A stretch of DNA of 64,000 bases from NCBI RefSeq assembly GCF_004367745.1, contig NZ_CP037993.1, positions 4,340,001 through 4,404,000 of the forward strand. The letters are read 5' to 3'. The position numbers were made by a program, and so were the translations under genes. This document shows positions 10,093 to 18,933 of the stretch, piece after piece. How positions within the stretch are numbered: position 1 is the first letter of the stretch; every line of letters begins with the position of its first letter. The notes under the pieces are model-generated. The model was not told the origin of the DNA, did no database searches, and was given only the letters and a program-made list of their open reading frames with translations. Origin of the DNA: Herbaspirillum huttiense. GTDB lineage: Bacteria > Pseudomonadota > Gammaproteobacteria > Burkholderiales > Burkholderiaceae_D.

Positions 10093-11406
10093 TTACTGGT
10101 TGCCCTTGTTGGCCTTCTCGAAGCGGGCCAGCAGTTCGTCGCCGCGCTTGACGGCGGAGTCCAGGGCTTCCTTGGCGGTCTTCTTGCCGGTCCAGACGTT
10201 TTCCAGTTCCTCGTCGAAGACGGTACGAACCTGGGCGTAATTGCCCAGGCGCAGGCCGCGCGACTTCTCGGTGGTCTTGACGATCATCTGCTTGACGGCG
10301 ACGTCGGTGCCCGGGTTGCGCTCATAGAAACCGGAGCTCTTGGTCAGTTCGTAGGCGGCCTTGGTGACCGGCAGGTAGCCGGTGTCCTGGTGCCACTTGG
10401 CGGCCACTTCCGGCTTGGAGAGGTAGCTGAAGAACTTGGCCACGCCCTTGTACTCGTCGCTCTTCTTGCCGTTCATGACCCACAGCGAGGCACCGCCGAT
10501 GACGGTGTTCTGCGGTGCGCCCTGCACGTCGTTGTAATACGGCAGGGTGGCCACGCCGAACTTGAACTTGGCGTTCTTGCGGATATCCGCATAGGCCGAG
10601 GACGAACCGGTGATGATGGCGCACTCGCCCGCATTGAACTTGGCATTGGCCTCGTCCTTGCGGCCGGCGTAGGTGAAGTAGCCCTGCTTGGCCCAGTTCG
10701 ACAGGTTCTCGATGTGGCGCACGTGCAGCGGGCTGTTCATCTTCAGACGGGCATCGAGGCCGCCGAAGCCGTTGTTCTTGGTGGCCAGCTCAACGTTGTG
10801 CCAGGTTGAAAACGATTCCAAATGCACCCAGGATTGCCAGGTCGTGGTGTAAGCACACGATGCACCGCTGGCCTTGATCTTGGCGGCCATGCCGACGAAT
10901 TCCTGCCAGGTGACGGGCGGCTTTTCCGGATCCAGGCCAGCCTTGGCGAACATGTCCTTGTTGTAGAACATGATGGTGGTGGAGCTGTTGAAGGGGAAGG
11001 ACATCATGCCCTTCGGGGTCGAGTAGTAACCGGCCACCGCAGGCACGTAGGCGTTCTGGTCGAACTTCTCGCCAGCCTGCTGCATCACTTCATACACCGG
11101 CTTGACCGCGCCCTTGGCGTAGATCATGGTGGCGGTGCCCACTTCGAACACCTGCAGGATGCTGGGCGCATTGCCGGCACGATAGGCGGCGATGGCAGCC
11201 GACATCGATTCGTCGTAGGTCCCCTTGTAGACCGGCACGATCTTGTAATCACCCTGGGTCTTGTTGAAGTCGTCGGCCAGGGCATTGACGCGTTCGCCCA
11301 GGGCGCCGGTCATGGAATGCCACCAGGTGATCTCGGTTGCAGCGAAGGCAGAGGAAGTGATCGTCGCCAGGACACCGGTCGCGATCAGCGTTTTCATCAT
11401 GTTCAT
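10093..11406 (-). CDS. ugpB: Glycerol-3-phosphate periplasmic binding protein UgpB
   Basis: A 437-residue solute-binding protein, close to the 438 of E. coli UgpB. A signal peptide covers residues 1-23 with cleavage after AFA. The mature protein opens TEITWWHSMTGALGE, the UgpB hallmark. It captures sn-glycerol-3-phosphate and glycerophosphodiesters for the UgpAEC permease. I chose the start at 11406 because it begins the signal peptide; the frame is open about 60 codons upstream without supporting features. It is the first gene of the operon, with a Pho-box-like promoter upstream. Confidence 0.95.
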   Translation of the reverse strand: MNMMKTLIATGVLATITSSAFAATEITWWHSMTGALGERVNALADDFNKTQGDYKIVPVYKGTYDESMSAAIAAYRAGNAPSILQVFEVGTATMIYAKGAVKPVYEVMQQAGEKFDQNAYVPAVAGYYSTPKGMMSFPFNSSTTIMFYNKDMFAKAGLDPEKPPVTWQEFVGMAAKIKASGASCAYTTTWQSWVHLESFSTWHNVELATKNNGFGGLDARLKMNSPLHVRHIENLSNWAKQGYFTYAGRKDEANAKFNAGECAIITGSSSAYADIRKNAKFKFGVATLPYYNDVQGAPQNTVIGGASLWVMNGKKSDEYKGVAKFFSYLSKPEVAAKWHQDTGYLPVTKAAYELTKSSGFYERNPGTDVAVKQMIVKTTEKSRGLRLGNYAQVRTVFDEELENVWTGKKTAKEALDSAVKRGDELLARFEKANKGNQ

Positions 11407-11453
11407 CAGAGGGGACCTCTCGAAAAAAGGGGTTTTGATGCTAACAACGCTCC

Positions 11454-11471
11454 ATGACAGCCGCGTTACAT
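11454..11471 (-). promoter_or_regulatory. Pho-box-like operator upstream of ugpB
   Basis: On the minus strand the sequence reads ATGTAAC-GCGG-CTGTCAT. This is the 7-4-7 direct-repeat layout of a PhoB box; the second half is a perfect CTGTCAT and the first matches 4 of 7. Ten bases downstream is TAGCAT, a plausible -10, and the ugpB start is about 48 bp further. The ugp operon belongs to the Pho regulon in E. coli, which supports the reading. Confidence 0.5.
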
Positions 11472-11596
11472 TAGCCGTACTGCCGGCTTTGGGCAAAAGA
11501 AATGCATGTGGCCTTGCAGCACGAAACCCGGGGGATGTCTCGGAAAATAAGAATTCGTTTTTATAAGTTCTGCTGATGTGTAGCACACCGCATCCA

Positions 11597-11614
11597 CTGT
11601 CAGTATTTTGTCAG
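11597..11614 (+). promoter_or_regulatory. Second Pho-box-like direct repeat (ugpB-ubiA intergenic)
   Basis: CTGTCAG-TATT-TTGTCAG is an 11-bp-phased direct repeat on the plus strand. It resembles a PhoB site but points toward ubiA, about 56 bp upstream of that gene's TATAAT box. It may be an auxiliary site for the divergent ugp promoter or a binding site for another regulator. Confidence 0.35.
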
Positions 11615-11669
11615 CGCATCAGCAAACAAGCCTTGAAAAGCACGACAGTGCGGAAACGGCGACGCGAAT

Positions 11670-11675
11670 TATAAT
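11670..11675 (+). promoter_or_regulatory. Consensus -10 box for ubiA
   Basis: A perfect TATAAT lies 28 bp upstream of the ubiA ATG. No good -35 is seen at 17 bp spacing. It is the only clear core element in the ugpB-ubiA intergenic region on this strand. Confidence 0.5.
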
Positions 11676-11702
11676 GCGGACTTTCGATTTTGCGGACATT
11701 CC

Positions 11703-12557
11703 ATGGACAGGCTCAGGCTTTACGCGCTGCTGGTGCGCGCCCACAAACCCATCGGCATCCTGCTCTTGCTGTGGCCCACGCTCATTGCGCTGTGGCTGGC
11801 CTCGGGCGGCGTACCCGACTGGCGCATCCTGGTGATCTACGTGCTGGGTACGGTGCTGATGCGTTCGGCCGGCTGCGCCATCAACGACTATGCCGACCGC
11901 GACTTCGACCGGCATGTGAAACGCACCGAACAGCGCCCTCTCACCTCCGGCAAGATCAAATCGTGGGAAGCGCTGATGGTGGCCGGGGTGCTGGCGCTGG
12001 TGTCCTTCCTGCTGATCCTGCCGCTCAATGCGCTGACGCTGCAACTGTCGGTGGCGGCCGTGATCATCGCGGGCAGCTATCCGTATTTCAAGCGTTTCTT
12101 CGCCATCCCCCAGGCTTACCTGGGCATCGCCTTCGGCTTCGGCATTCCGATGGGATTTGCCAGCGTGACCGGCAGCGTGCCGCTGGCGGCCTGGGTGCTG
12201 CTGGTGGCCAACATCTTCTGGGCCGTGGCCTATGACACCGAGTATGCGATGGTGGACCGGGACGACGACCTGAAGATCGGCATCAAGACCTCGGCCATCA
12301 CCTTTGGCCGCTACGATGTCGCAGCCATCATGCTGTGCTACGTGGTGGCGCTGGCGCTGATCTGGGTGGTCGGCCTGCAATACGGACTGGGACTGTGGTT
12401 CACGGCGGGCATGCTGGTGGCCTGCGGCTTTGCCGTGTATCACTACACCCTGATCCGCGAGCGCGACCACATGCGCTGCTTCGCGGCCTTCAACAACAAC
12501 AACTGGCTGGGTGCGGCGATCTTCGCCGGTGTCGCGCTGGATTACCTGATGCGCTGA
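11703..12557 (+). CDS. ubiA: 4-hydroxybenzoate polyprenyltransferase UbiA
   Basis: A 284-residue integral membrane prenyltransferase that attaches the polyprenyl tail to 4-hydroxybenzoate in ubiquinone synthesis. Both aspartate-rich magnesium/diphosphate motifs are present: NDYADRDFD (61-69) and [12 protein letters not shown] (178-189). About eight hydrophobic segments surround them. Length and motifs fit UbiA rather than the heme O or chlorophyll branch of the family. It diverges from the ugp operon and is followed on the same strand by tpm. Confidence 0.95.
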   Translation: MDRLRLYALLVRAHKPIGILLLLWPTLIALWLASGGVPDWRILVIYVLGTVLMRSAGCAINDYADRDFDRHVKRTEQRPLTSGKIKSWEALMVAGVLALVSFLLILPLNALTLQLSVAAVIIAGSYPYFKRFFAIPQAYLGIAFGFGIPMGFASVTGSVPLAAWVLLVANIFWAVAYDTEYAMVDRDDDLKIGIKTSAITFGRYDVAAIMLCYVVALALIWVVGLQYGLGLWFTAGMLVACGFAVYHYTLIRERDHMRCFAAFNNNNWLGAAIFAGVALDYLMR

Positions 12558-12621
12558 TGTGCTGATGCATTGATGACAGGCAGGCCCTGCGGCTGCCTGG
12601 CGAAAATTCAAAGGAAACGGG

Positions 12622-13281
12622 ATGAAAGCGGAATTTTGGCTCGAACGCTGGCGCGACGGACGCACGCACTTTCACCAGTCGCGGGTGACCCCGCTGCTGC
12701 AGAAATACTGGCCGCAACTGGCGCTGCCGGCCGGCAGCACGGTGCTGGTGCCCTTGTGCGGCAAGTCACTGGACATGCTGTGGCTGGCCGAACAGGGCCA
12801 TCGCGTGCTGGGGGTGGAGTTGTCGGAACTGGCCATCACCCAGTTCTTCAGCGAGCACCAGCTGACCCCGGCAGTGCATGAAAGCGCGCAGGGCCGCCAT
12901 TACGTGGCGGGACAGATCGAACTGATCTGCGGCGACATCTTCGCGCTGGAGGATGCCACCCTGGCCAGCTGTGCCGGTGCCTATGACCGCGCCGCCCTCA
13001 TCGCCCTGCCCCCGGACATGCGTGCGCGCTACGTGGAAGAGATCTATGGACGGCTGCCAGCCCAGGCACGCAGCCTCCTGATCACGCTGGAATACGATCA
13101 GGAAAAAATGGAAGGCCCGCCGTTCTCGGTGGCCGAAGAAGAAGTGTTGCGCCTCTACGCATCGCAAACCGAGGCGGTGGCCATCGACCGGCGCGATATC
13201 CTGGAGAAGGAACCCAAGTTCCTGGAGCGCGGATTGCGGGCGCTGGATACGGTGGTTTATCGCTTGCAGCGCAAGGGCTGA
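12622..13281 (+). CDS. tpm: Thiopurine S-methyltransferase
   Basis: A 219-residue SAM-dependent methyltransferase of the TPMT family. It opens with the family signature [15 protein letters not shown] and has the SAM-binding [21 protein letters not shown] block with GVE after it. Bacterial members methylate thiols, and some act on selenite or tellurite; the natural substrate here is unknown. An AAAGGA ribosome-binding site lies seven bases upstream. It lies 64 bp after ubiA and may be co-transcribed. Confidence 0.9.
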   Translation: MKAEFWLERWRDGRTHFHQSRVTPLLQKYWPQLALPAGSTVLVPLCGKSLDMLWLAEQGHRVLGVELSELAITQFFSEHQLTPAVHESAQGRHYVAGQIELICGDIFALEDATLASCAGAYDRAALIALPPDMRARYVEEIYGRLPAQARSLLITLEYDQEKMEGPPFSVAEEEVLRLYASQTEAVAIDRRDILEKEPKFLERGLRALDTVVYRLQRKG

Positions 13282-13288
13282 CGTCCCC

Positions 13289-13516
13289 TCACACCTCAGC
13301 CGTCGTCCTCACCACCGTCACCCGGCTGATGAGGAACTCCCCCTCCACCACTACCCGAAACGGCACCCCGGCCACATTGAAGCCGGGGCCGCCCTCGTCG
13401 TCCCAGACCTGGGCCAAGGCGTCGAATTCGCGCGGAGTCATCTGCAGCATCTGTGCGCTGATGACGAAGGTGGCGCCGGTCTTCTGCCGGCGCACGATGT
13501 CTTCCAGTTTGGCCAT
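13289..13516 (-). CDS. Small conserved hypothetical protein
   Basis: A 75-residue soluble protein starting MAKLEDIVRRQKTGATFVIS and ending with a beta-rich stretch (FRVVVEGEFLISRVTVVRTT). I do not recognise the family. I took the start at 13516 over 13555 because the MAKLED reading begins the charged helix and the upstream extension is proline-rich and uninformative. It is convergent with tpm and lies 60 bp upstream... in genomic terms, to the left of the NlpD-like gene on the same strand. Confidence 0.55.
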   Translation of the reverse strand: MAKLEDIVRRQKTGATFVISAQMLQMTPREFDALAQVWDDEGGPGFNVAGVPFRVVVEGEFLISRVTVVRTTAEV

Positions 13517-13577
13517 GTGGATTCCTGATTCTTGAAGTGGCGTCAAGGGCGGCACGCGCAGATGCGCGGCCGCTGCC

Positions 13578-14336
13578 TCAACGCGCCGGCAGCAGCGCCA
13601 TCACGTTGACCGGCTTGCCGTTGCGGCGGATTTCGAAATACAGCTTGACCTTGTTGGTATCGCTGTTGCCCATGGTGGCGATCTGCTGGCCGCGCGTGAC
13701 CATCTGGCCTTCCTTGACCGTGATCGTCGCATTGTGCGCATACACCGACAGCAGCTGCGGCGTGTGCTTGATGATCACCATGTTGCCGTAGCCGCGAATG
13801 CCATGCCCGGCATACGTCACCTTGCCCGCTGCAGCGGCCACCACCGTCTGGCCCTGGGTACCGGTGATGTCGATGCCCTTCTTGTAGCTGTCGGCGCTGG
13901 GCGCGGACTTGCCCTGCGTCGGCCACATCCAGTCCAGCTTGGCATCGGCCGGGGCCGGGGCATCGTCATCATCTTGCGACTTGGGCGCTGGTCTGGCGGC
14001 GGGCTTGCCGGCATTCTTGCGCGGTGTGGTCTCCGCACCGGAAGAGGCGGACGCACGCGGCGTCTGCCCGGCACCGGTACGGGCCACCACTCCCGCCGGC
14101 GGACGCACCAGGATGCGCTGTCCGACTTCGAGATCATCCGGATTGCGCAGGCGGTTCCAGGTGCGCAGGTTGGCCGGGCTCTGGTCGAAGTCGCGGCCGA
14201 TGCTGTAGAGCGTGTCGCCGCGCTTGACCGTGTAATAGCCCTCGCTGTCGGCCGTGGAGGCGCAGCCGGACAGCAGCAGCACGGACGCCAGCGGCAAGGC
14301 CGCCAGCAGGCCCAGGAAGCGGTCAGCCTGTCCCAT
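13578..14336 (-). CDS. NlpD-like LysM/LytM lipoprotein
   Basis: A 252-residue outer-membrane lipoprotein with lipobox LLSGC (Cys25). A LysM peptidoglycan-binding domain spans about 34-79, followed by a proline/alanine-rich linker to about 140 and a C-terminal LytM (M23) domain. Metal ligands expected in active M23 enzymes are altered: the usual His before GIDI is Lys, and the final LHFEIR block reads LYFEIR. It is therefore more likely an amidase activator for septal peptidoglycan splitting, like NlpD, than a peptidase. Its start overlaps the proC stop (TGATG). Confidence 0.88.
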   Translation of the reverse strand: MGQADRFLGLLAALPLASVLLLSGCASTADSEGYYTVKRGDTLYSIGRDFDQSPANLRTWNRLRNPDDLEVGQRILVRPPAGVVARTGAGQTPRASASSGAETTPRKNAGKPAARPAPKSQDDDDAPAPADAKLDWMWPTQGKSAPSADSYKKGIDITGTQGQTVVAAAAGKVTYAGHGIRGYGNMVIIKHTPQLLSVYAHNATITVKEGQMVTRGQQIATMGNSDTNKVKLYFEIRRNGKPVNVMALLPAR

Positions 14337-15148
14337 CAGGCCTTGCCGAACTCGTCGCCGAGCTCCTTGCTGCGATGGGCGGCGGCTTGCAGGGCCTGCA
14401 CGATGGCCCCCTTCACGCCCGATTGCTCCAGGCTGGTCAAGGCGGCATAGGTGGTGCCACCCTTGGAGGTCACGCGCTCGCGCAGCGTGGCCACGGATTC
14501 ATCGGAGCGGCGCGCCAGTTCGGTGGCACCGGCGAAGGTCGCCTTGGCCAGTTGCAGGCCGTCTTCCGGCGACAGGCCCAGCTGGGCCGCTGCCTGCTCC
14601 ATCGCTTCGAGGAAGTAGAACACGTAGGCCGGGCCGCTGCCGGAGACGGCGGTGACGGCGTCGAGCTTTTCTTCGCTGTCCAGCCACAGGGTCTCGCCCA
14701 CGGCCTTGAGGATGGAATCGGCCTGGGCGCGCTGCAGGGTCGAGACCTGCGCATGCGGTACCACGCCCGAGATACCCTTGCCGATCAGGGCCGGGGTATT
14801 GGGCATGGCGCGCACGATGGCCTGGTGGCCATCCAGCCAGCGCGACAGGTCCACCATGCGGATGCCGGCGGCAATCGAGACGATCAGCTGGGCTCCGATG
14901 AAGGGCTTCAAGCTGGCCACCACCTCGCGCATCTGCTGCGGCTTGACCGCCAGCACCACCACGTCCGCGTTGGCGAGGGTGCCATCGATGGACTGCGCGG
15001 TCGTTACACCGAACTTGTCCTTGAGCGCCTGCAGCGCATCGGCATTGAGATCGACCACGTGGATGTCTTCTGCCGCCGCGACCTTGCCGGCCAGTCCGCC
15101 GATCAATGCCGCTGCCATGTTGCCGCCGCCGATGAACGCTATCTTCAC
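14336..15148 (-). CDS. proC: Pyrroline-5-carboxylate reductase
   Basis: A 270-residue enzyme for the last step of proline synthesis, reducing pyrroline-5-carboxylate with NAD(P)H. The dinucleotide loop is IGGGNMA (6-12). The C-terminal family signature appears in GGTTYAALTSLEQSGVKGA. Length is typical. It is followed by the NlpD-like gene with a one-base stop/start overlap, and preceded 85 bp upstream by yggS, the usual partner of proC. Confidence 0.95.
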   Translation of the reverse strand: MKIAFIGGGNMAAALIGGLAGKVAAAEDIHVVDLNADALQALKDKFGVTTAQSIDGTLANADVVVLAVKPQQMREVVASLKPFIGAQLIVSIAAGIRMVDLSRWLDGHQAIVRAMPNTPALIGKGISGVVPHAQVSTLQRAQADSILKAVGETLWLDSEEKLDAVTAVSGSGPAYVFYFLEAMEQAAAQLGLSPEDGLQLAKATFAGATELARRSDESVATLRERVTSKGGTTYAALTSLEQSGVKGAIVQALQAAAHRSKELGDEFGKA

Positions 15149-15233
15149 TTCCGCTCCTTGTGTCTTGTGTTGAGGCTTGATGATTGGGTAAAAAACTTCA
15201 CAGGGGCCAAATCGCGTTGCCCCTCACGGGCCA

Positions 15234-15935
15234 TCACGCGTAATGCCTTGCCCCGAAGATGGCGCTGCCGACCCGCACGATGGTGGCCCCTTCGGCCACC
15301 GCTGCCTCCAGGTCGGCCGACATGCCCATGGACAGAGTGTCCAACGCCAGTCCGCCTGTGCGCAATTGTTCATACAGGCCGCGAACCGCTGCAAAGGCGG
15401 CGCGCTGTTGCTTCATATCGTCGCTGGGGGCCGGTATCGCCATCAGGCCACGCAGGCGCAGCCGGGGCAATTGCGCCACCTGGGCCGCGACCTCGGGCAA
15501 TTCCTCCGGGGTCAGGCCGCTCTTGCTGGCTTCGGCGCTGATGTTGACCTGCAGACAGATGTTGAGCGGCCCCAGTTCCTCAGGCCGCTGTTCCGACAGG
15601 CGCTGGGCGATCTTGAGACGGTCCACCGAATGCACCCAGTCGAAGTGCTCGGCGATGGGCCGGGTCTTGTTGCTCTGGAGGGGGCCGATGAAATGCCATT
15701 CCAGTGGCGTCTCCGGCACCAGGGCGGGCAGCGCGGCGATCTTGTCGAGCGCTTCCTGCAAATAATTTTCGCCAAAGGCGCGCTGGCCGGCGGCCACTGC
15801 TTCGGCCACCGCCTCCGGTCCAAAGGTCTTGGAAACGGCCAGCAACTGCACCGAGGACGGCAGCCGCCCGGCCTGGCCGGCGGCCTGGGCGATCTGTTGT
15901 TGCACGTGTTGCAAGTGTTGAGCGATTGACGACAT
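15234..15935 (-). CDS. yggS: YggS/PLPBP family pyridoxal-phosphate homeostasis protein
   Basis: A 233-residue single-domain PLP protein of the YggS/PROSC family. The PLP lysine sits in LLAVSKT (Lys36), and the phosphate-binding end SMGMSADLEAAVAEGATIVRVGSAIFG is complete. The family has no known catalytic reaction and buffers free PLP and amino-acid pools. Its place directly upstream of proC matches the arrangement in many proteobacteria. It diverges from pilT. Confidence 0.93.
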   Translation of the reverse strand: MSSIAQHLQHVQQQIAQAAGQAGRLPSSVQLLAVSKTFGPEAVAEAVAAGQRAFGENYLQEALDKIAALPALVPETPLEWHFIGPLQSNKTRPIAEHFDWVHSVDRLKIAQRLSEQRPEELGPLNICLQVNISAEASKSGLTPEELPEVAAQVAQLPRLRLRGLMAIPAPSDDMKQQRAAFAAVRGLYEQLRTGGLALDTLSMGMSADLEAAVAEGATIVRVGSAIFGARHYA

Positions 15936-16007
15936 AATCCGGGAGCCGGAAGGGGCAGCCTGCAGGGAGATAACGATATTGTTGGTCCAACCTTGCCGGG
16001 ATTATAA

Positions 16008-17036
16008 ATGGACATTGCCACCCTACTGGCATTTGCCGTCAGGAATCAGGCTTCCGATCTGCATCTTTGTGCAGGGCTCGCGCCCTTGCTGCGAGTCCAC
16101 GGGGCCATTCGCCGCATCAACCTGCAGCCGCTGGACGGCGCTCACCTGCAGCAATCCCTGCTGGCGGTGATGCCCGCGCCCCTGCAACCGCACTACCGCG
16201 CCGGGACCGATTGCGACTTCGCCCTGGCGCTGCCGGGACTGGGCCGCTTCCGCATCCACGCCTTCCACCAGCAACGCGGCCCGGCCGCCGCCATCCGCCC
16301 GCTGGGCCAGCAGCCGCCGGCATTGGCCGAACTGCACGCACCGCCCGCCTGTGCCGAACTGGCCACCCGCCCGCATGGCCTGGTGCTGGTGAGCGGGCCG
16401 ACCGGGTCGGGCAAGAGCAGCACGCTGGCGGCCATGGTCAGGCTCATCAATGAGACGCGCCCGGTCCACATCCTCACCCTCGAAGATCCCGTCGAATTCC
16501 TGCACACGCCCTGTCGCGCCCTGGTCAGCCAGCGCGAGATCGGCACCCACGTCGCCAGCTTCGCGCAGGCCCTGCGGGCGGCGCTGCGCGAGGATCCGGA
16601 TGTCTTGCTGGTCGGCGAGCTGCGTGATACGGAGACCATCCGCCTGGCCCTGACCGCCGCCGAGACCGGCCATCTGGTGCTGGCCACACTGCATGCGGCC
16701 TCGGCCGCGCGCGCAGTGGATCGCATCATCGATGCCTTCCCCGAAGGCGAGAAGGACACCGCGCGCGCCCTGCTGGCCGAGGCACTGCAGGGCGTGGTCG
16801 CGCAGGTCCTGCTGCCGTCCGCTGACGGTGCCGCACGGGTGGCGGCCCATGAGGTACTGGTGGCTACGGCGGCGGTGCGCAACCTCATCCGCGAGGGACG
16901 CAGCGCGCAACTGCTTTCGGCCATGCAGGCCGGTGCCGCGCAGGGCATGCAGACGCTGCAGGCATGCCTGTCGCTGCTGGTGCAACAGGGCCGCATCAGT
17001 GCGGCGAGCGCACGCGAACACGGCCTGCAGGCCTGA
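16008..17036 (+). CDS. pilT: Type IV pilus retraction ATPase PilT
   Basis: A 342-residue secretion ATPase of the PilT/VirB11 family that drives pilus disassembly and twitching. Walker A is GPTGSGKSS (130-138); the Asp box (TLEDPVE), Walker B (VLLVGELRD) and His box (TGHLVLATLH) follow. The VRNLIRE motif near residue 290 separates PilT from PilB. Length is right for PilT. It links functionally to the PilJ and ChpA-type genes at the right end of the window. Confidence 0.92.
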   Translation: MDIATLLAFAVRNQASDLHLCAGLAPLLRVHGAIRRINLQPLDGAHLQQSLLAVMPAPLQPHYRAGTDCDFALALPGLGRFRIHAFHQQRGPAAAIRPLGQQPPALAELHAPPACAELATRPHGLVLVSGPTGSGKSSTLAAMVRLINETRPVHILTLEDPVEFLHTPCRALVSQREIGTHVASFAQALRAALREDPDVLLVGELRDTETIRLALTAAETGHLVLATLHAASAARAVDRIIDAFPEGEKDTARALLAEALQGVVAQVLLPSADGAARVAAHEVLVATAAVRNLIREGRSAQLLSAMQAGAAQGMQTLQACLSLLVQQGRISAASAREHGLQA

Positions 17037-17121
17037 TCCCCCGTACGGGCGGCCCCAAGCAAGCCCGCGCACAGCGGTTTAGAATGGCGGCCACACCGAT
17101 GCTAGCCTCAAGGAACGATCC

Positions 17122-17607
17122 ATGACCACTCTCTACGATTTCCAGCCCAAGCTGGCCGACCAGACGCCCTTCCCGCTGGAACAGCTGCGCGGCAAGGTGC
17201 TGCTCATCGTCAATACCGCCAGCAAGTGCGGCTTCACGCCGCAATACAACGGGCTGGAAGCCATCCACCGCCAGTTCCACGCACGCGGACTGGAAGTGAT
17301 GGGTTTCCCCTGCAACCAGTTCGGGGCGCAGGAGCCGGGCAATGCCGAGGAAATCGGTGCCTTCTGCGAAAAGAATTACGGCGTGAGCTTTCCGCTGTTC
17401 GCCAAGATCGATGTCAATGGCGACCAGGCCGATCCGCTCTACCAGTACCTGAAGAAGGAAGCGCCAGGCCTCTTGGGCAGCAAGGCCATCAAATGGAATT
17501 TCACCAAGTTCCTGGTGCGCCGTGACGGCACCGTCTTCAAGCGCTATGCACCGCAGACTCGCCCTGAGGAAATGATTTCCGATATCGAAACGCTGCTGGC
17601 CGAATAA
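17122..17607 (+). CDS. Glutathione peroxidase
   Basis: A 161-residue thioredoxin-fold peroxidase that reduces hydroperoxides. The peroxidatic cysteine is in NTASKCGFTPQY (Cys36), a cysteine rather than selenocysteine form. The FPCNQFGAQEPG block and the KWNFTKFLV block complete the Gln/Trp/Asn catalytic set. No signal peptide, so it is cytoplasmic. Bacterial members often use thioredoxin rather than glutathione. It stands alone and is convergent with the GGCT-fold gene. Confidence 0.93.
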   Translation: MTTLYDFQPKLADQTPFPLEQLRGKVLLIVNTASKCGFTPQYNGLEAIHRQFHARGLEVMGFPCNQFGAQEPGNAEEIGAFCEKNYGVSFPLFAKIDVNGDQADPLYQYLKKEAPGLLGSKAIKWNFTKFLVRRDGTVFKRYAPQTRPEEMISDIETLLAE

Positions 17608-17620
17608 ACCAGTCCACTCT

Positions 17621-18001
17621 TCATGCCGGCCAGCAGCCCTCGTGCAGCTCGCGCCCGGCAGCGGCCAGCGCGGCCGGCATGAAATACGCATGGGCCATCA
17701 GCAAGCGGCCCGGCTGCGCAGGGTCCGGCGCTTCAAGCTCCACCTCGATCTCCTGCCGCGTGTAGAGCACCGGCACTTCCTCGAAGCGGTCCAGCTGCGC
17801 CATCATCGTCTCGGGCACTTCCCACACTTCACCGGCGATGCGGCACGGCCCCTGCTCCCACACCAGCGCCGGATAATGCGGCAAGGCCACCAGCCGCCAG
17901 CACTGCACGCTGCGAGCCGGGGCCACGAACTGCGCACCGTCCATCATGAACGCATTGGATTGCCCGCGCTTGAGCGAACCATAGACGAACACCTTGGGCA
18001 C
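17621..18001 (-). CDS. Gamma-glutamylcyclotransferase-fold protein
   Basis: A 126-residue protein of the GGCT/AIG2/YtfP superfamily. The substrate-binding loop YGSLKRG lies at residues 7-13, and the acidic residue expected to act in catalysis is in LDRFEEVP. Relatives release 5-oxoproline from gamma-glutamyl compounds. It lies next to a glutathione peroxidase, but on the other strand, so a shared glutathione role is only suggestive. Confidence 0.85.
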   Translation of the reverse strand: MPKVFVYGSLKRGQSNAFMMDGAQFVAPARSVQCWRLVALPHYPALVWEQGPCRIAGEVWEVPETMMAQLDRFEEVPVLYTRQEIEVELEAPDPAQPGRLLMAHAYFMPAALAAAGRELHEGCWPA

Positions 18002-18036
18002 AGCTTCTCTCCTGCAAAGCGCCGTGCAGCCCGCCG

Positions 18037-18933
18037 TTACGGCAATGCACGGATGATCTGGTAAGCCGCGTCGTGCACCGGCACGAAGTGGGTGGCACGC
18101 AGGTTATCCAGGGCCAGCTTCACGCGCAGCGCGTTCTTGTCCAGGAAGACTTCGCGGATCTTGTTGCGAATATCGGCGCACAGCTGGCCCCGATAGACGA
18201 AGGGGTCGAAAGGAATCGGCCCCGAACGCCATAGTACCCGCACATCGCTCTTCTTGAGTTGGCCGTCGCTGATCATGCGCGAGAGATTGGTACTGGCCAC
18301 GAATGCCGCATCGGCATTGTGGTTCAGCACGGCCAAGACCGATTTCTCATGATTGCCTGAATAGCCGATGCGCGAGAAATACTGGTCGAACTGCAGCTTG
18401 TACTGGCGCGCAAAGAGGTGGCGCGGGATCAGCGCGCCGGACGTGCTGTCGGGATCGGCCAGCGCCAGCACCTTGCCCCTGAGCGAGGCCACGCTGTCAT
18501 ACGGTCCCTGCTGGCGCGTGATCAACAGCGAGTAATACACCGACGACACGCCTCCCTGCGCTGCAAAATTGGGCTCCACCTGCTCCATCGAGGCAAAAGG
18601 CGTAATCTGCGGATCGCCCTTGCGCGCCGTCACGTAGGACGCCGGCCCCAGCCGCGCGACATCGATGGCACCGGCGATCAGTCCTTCGATGACACCGCCG
18701 TAGGAGGTCGGGATGATCACGTCCACCGGCATCTTCAACCGTTCGCGCAATTCTTCCACCAGGGGGGCCAGGGCCGATTGCTGGTCGACGTCGCGCCCCT
18801 GCGGCACGAAGGAAAAGCGCAGCCGCTGCGGCCGTTCACAGGTGCTGCGGTTGGCGGCCATTGTCGGCATGGCCATCAGCAGGGCGCAAAGCGCAGCGGC
18901 GGCCAGGGACAGGGAAGCGATGCGGGTCTTCAT
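18037..18933 (-). CDS. PhnD-like periplasmic phosphate/phosphonate-type binding protein
   Basis: A 298-residue periplasmic binding protein with signal peptide 1-26 (cleavage after TMA). The fold is PhnD/PtxB-like: an FVPQGRD opening, VIIPTSYGGVIEGL, and DIARLGPASYV-type ligand-pocket segments (here DVARLGPASYV). No ABC permease or ATPase lies near it. Instead its ATG overlaps the stop of a GGDEF-EAL receptor by four bases (18930-18933). This suggests it delivers a ligand state to that receptor rather than to a transporter. The ligand is unknown. Confidence 0.87.
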   Translation of the reverse strand: MKTRIASLSLAAAALCALLMAMPTMAANRSTCERPQRLRFSFVPQGRDVDQQSALAPLVEELRERLKMPVDVIIPTSYGGVIEGLIAGAIDVARLGPASYVTARKGDPQITPFASMEQVEPNFAAQGGVSSVYYSLLITRQQGPYDSVASLRGKVLALADPDSTSGALIPRHLFARQYKLQFDQYFSRIGYSGNHEKSVLAVLNHNADAAFVASTNLSRMISDGQLKKSDVRVLWRSGPIPFDPFVYRGQLCADIRNKIREVFLDKNALRVKLALDNLRATHFVPVHDAAYQIIRALP

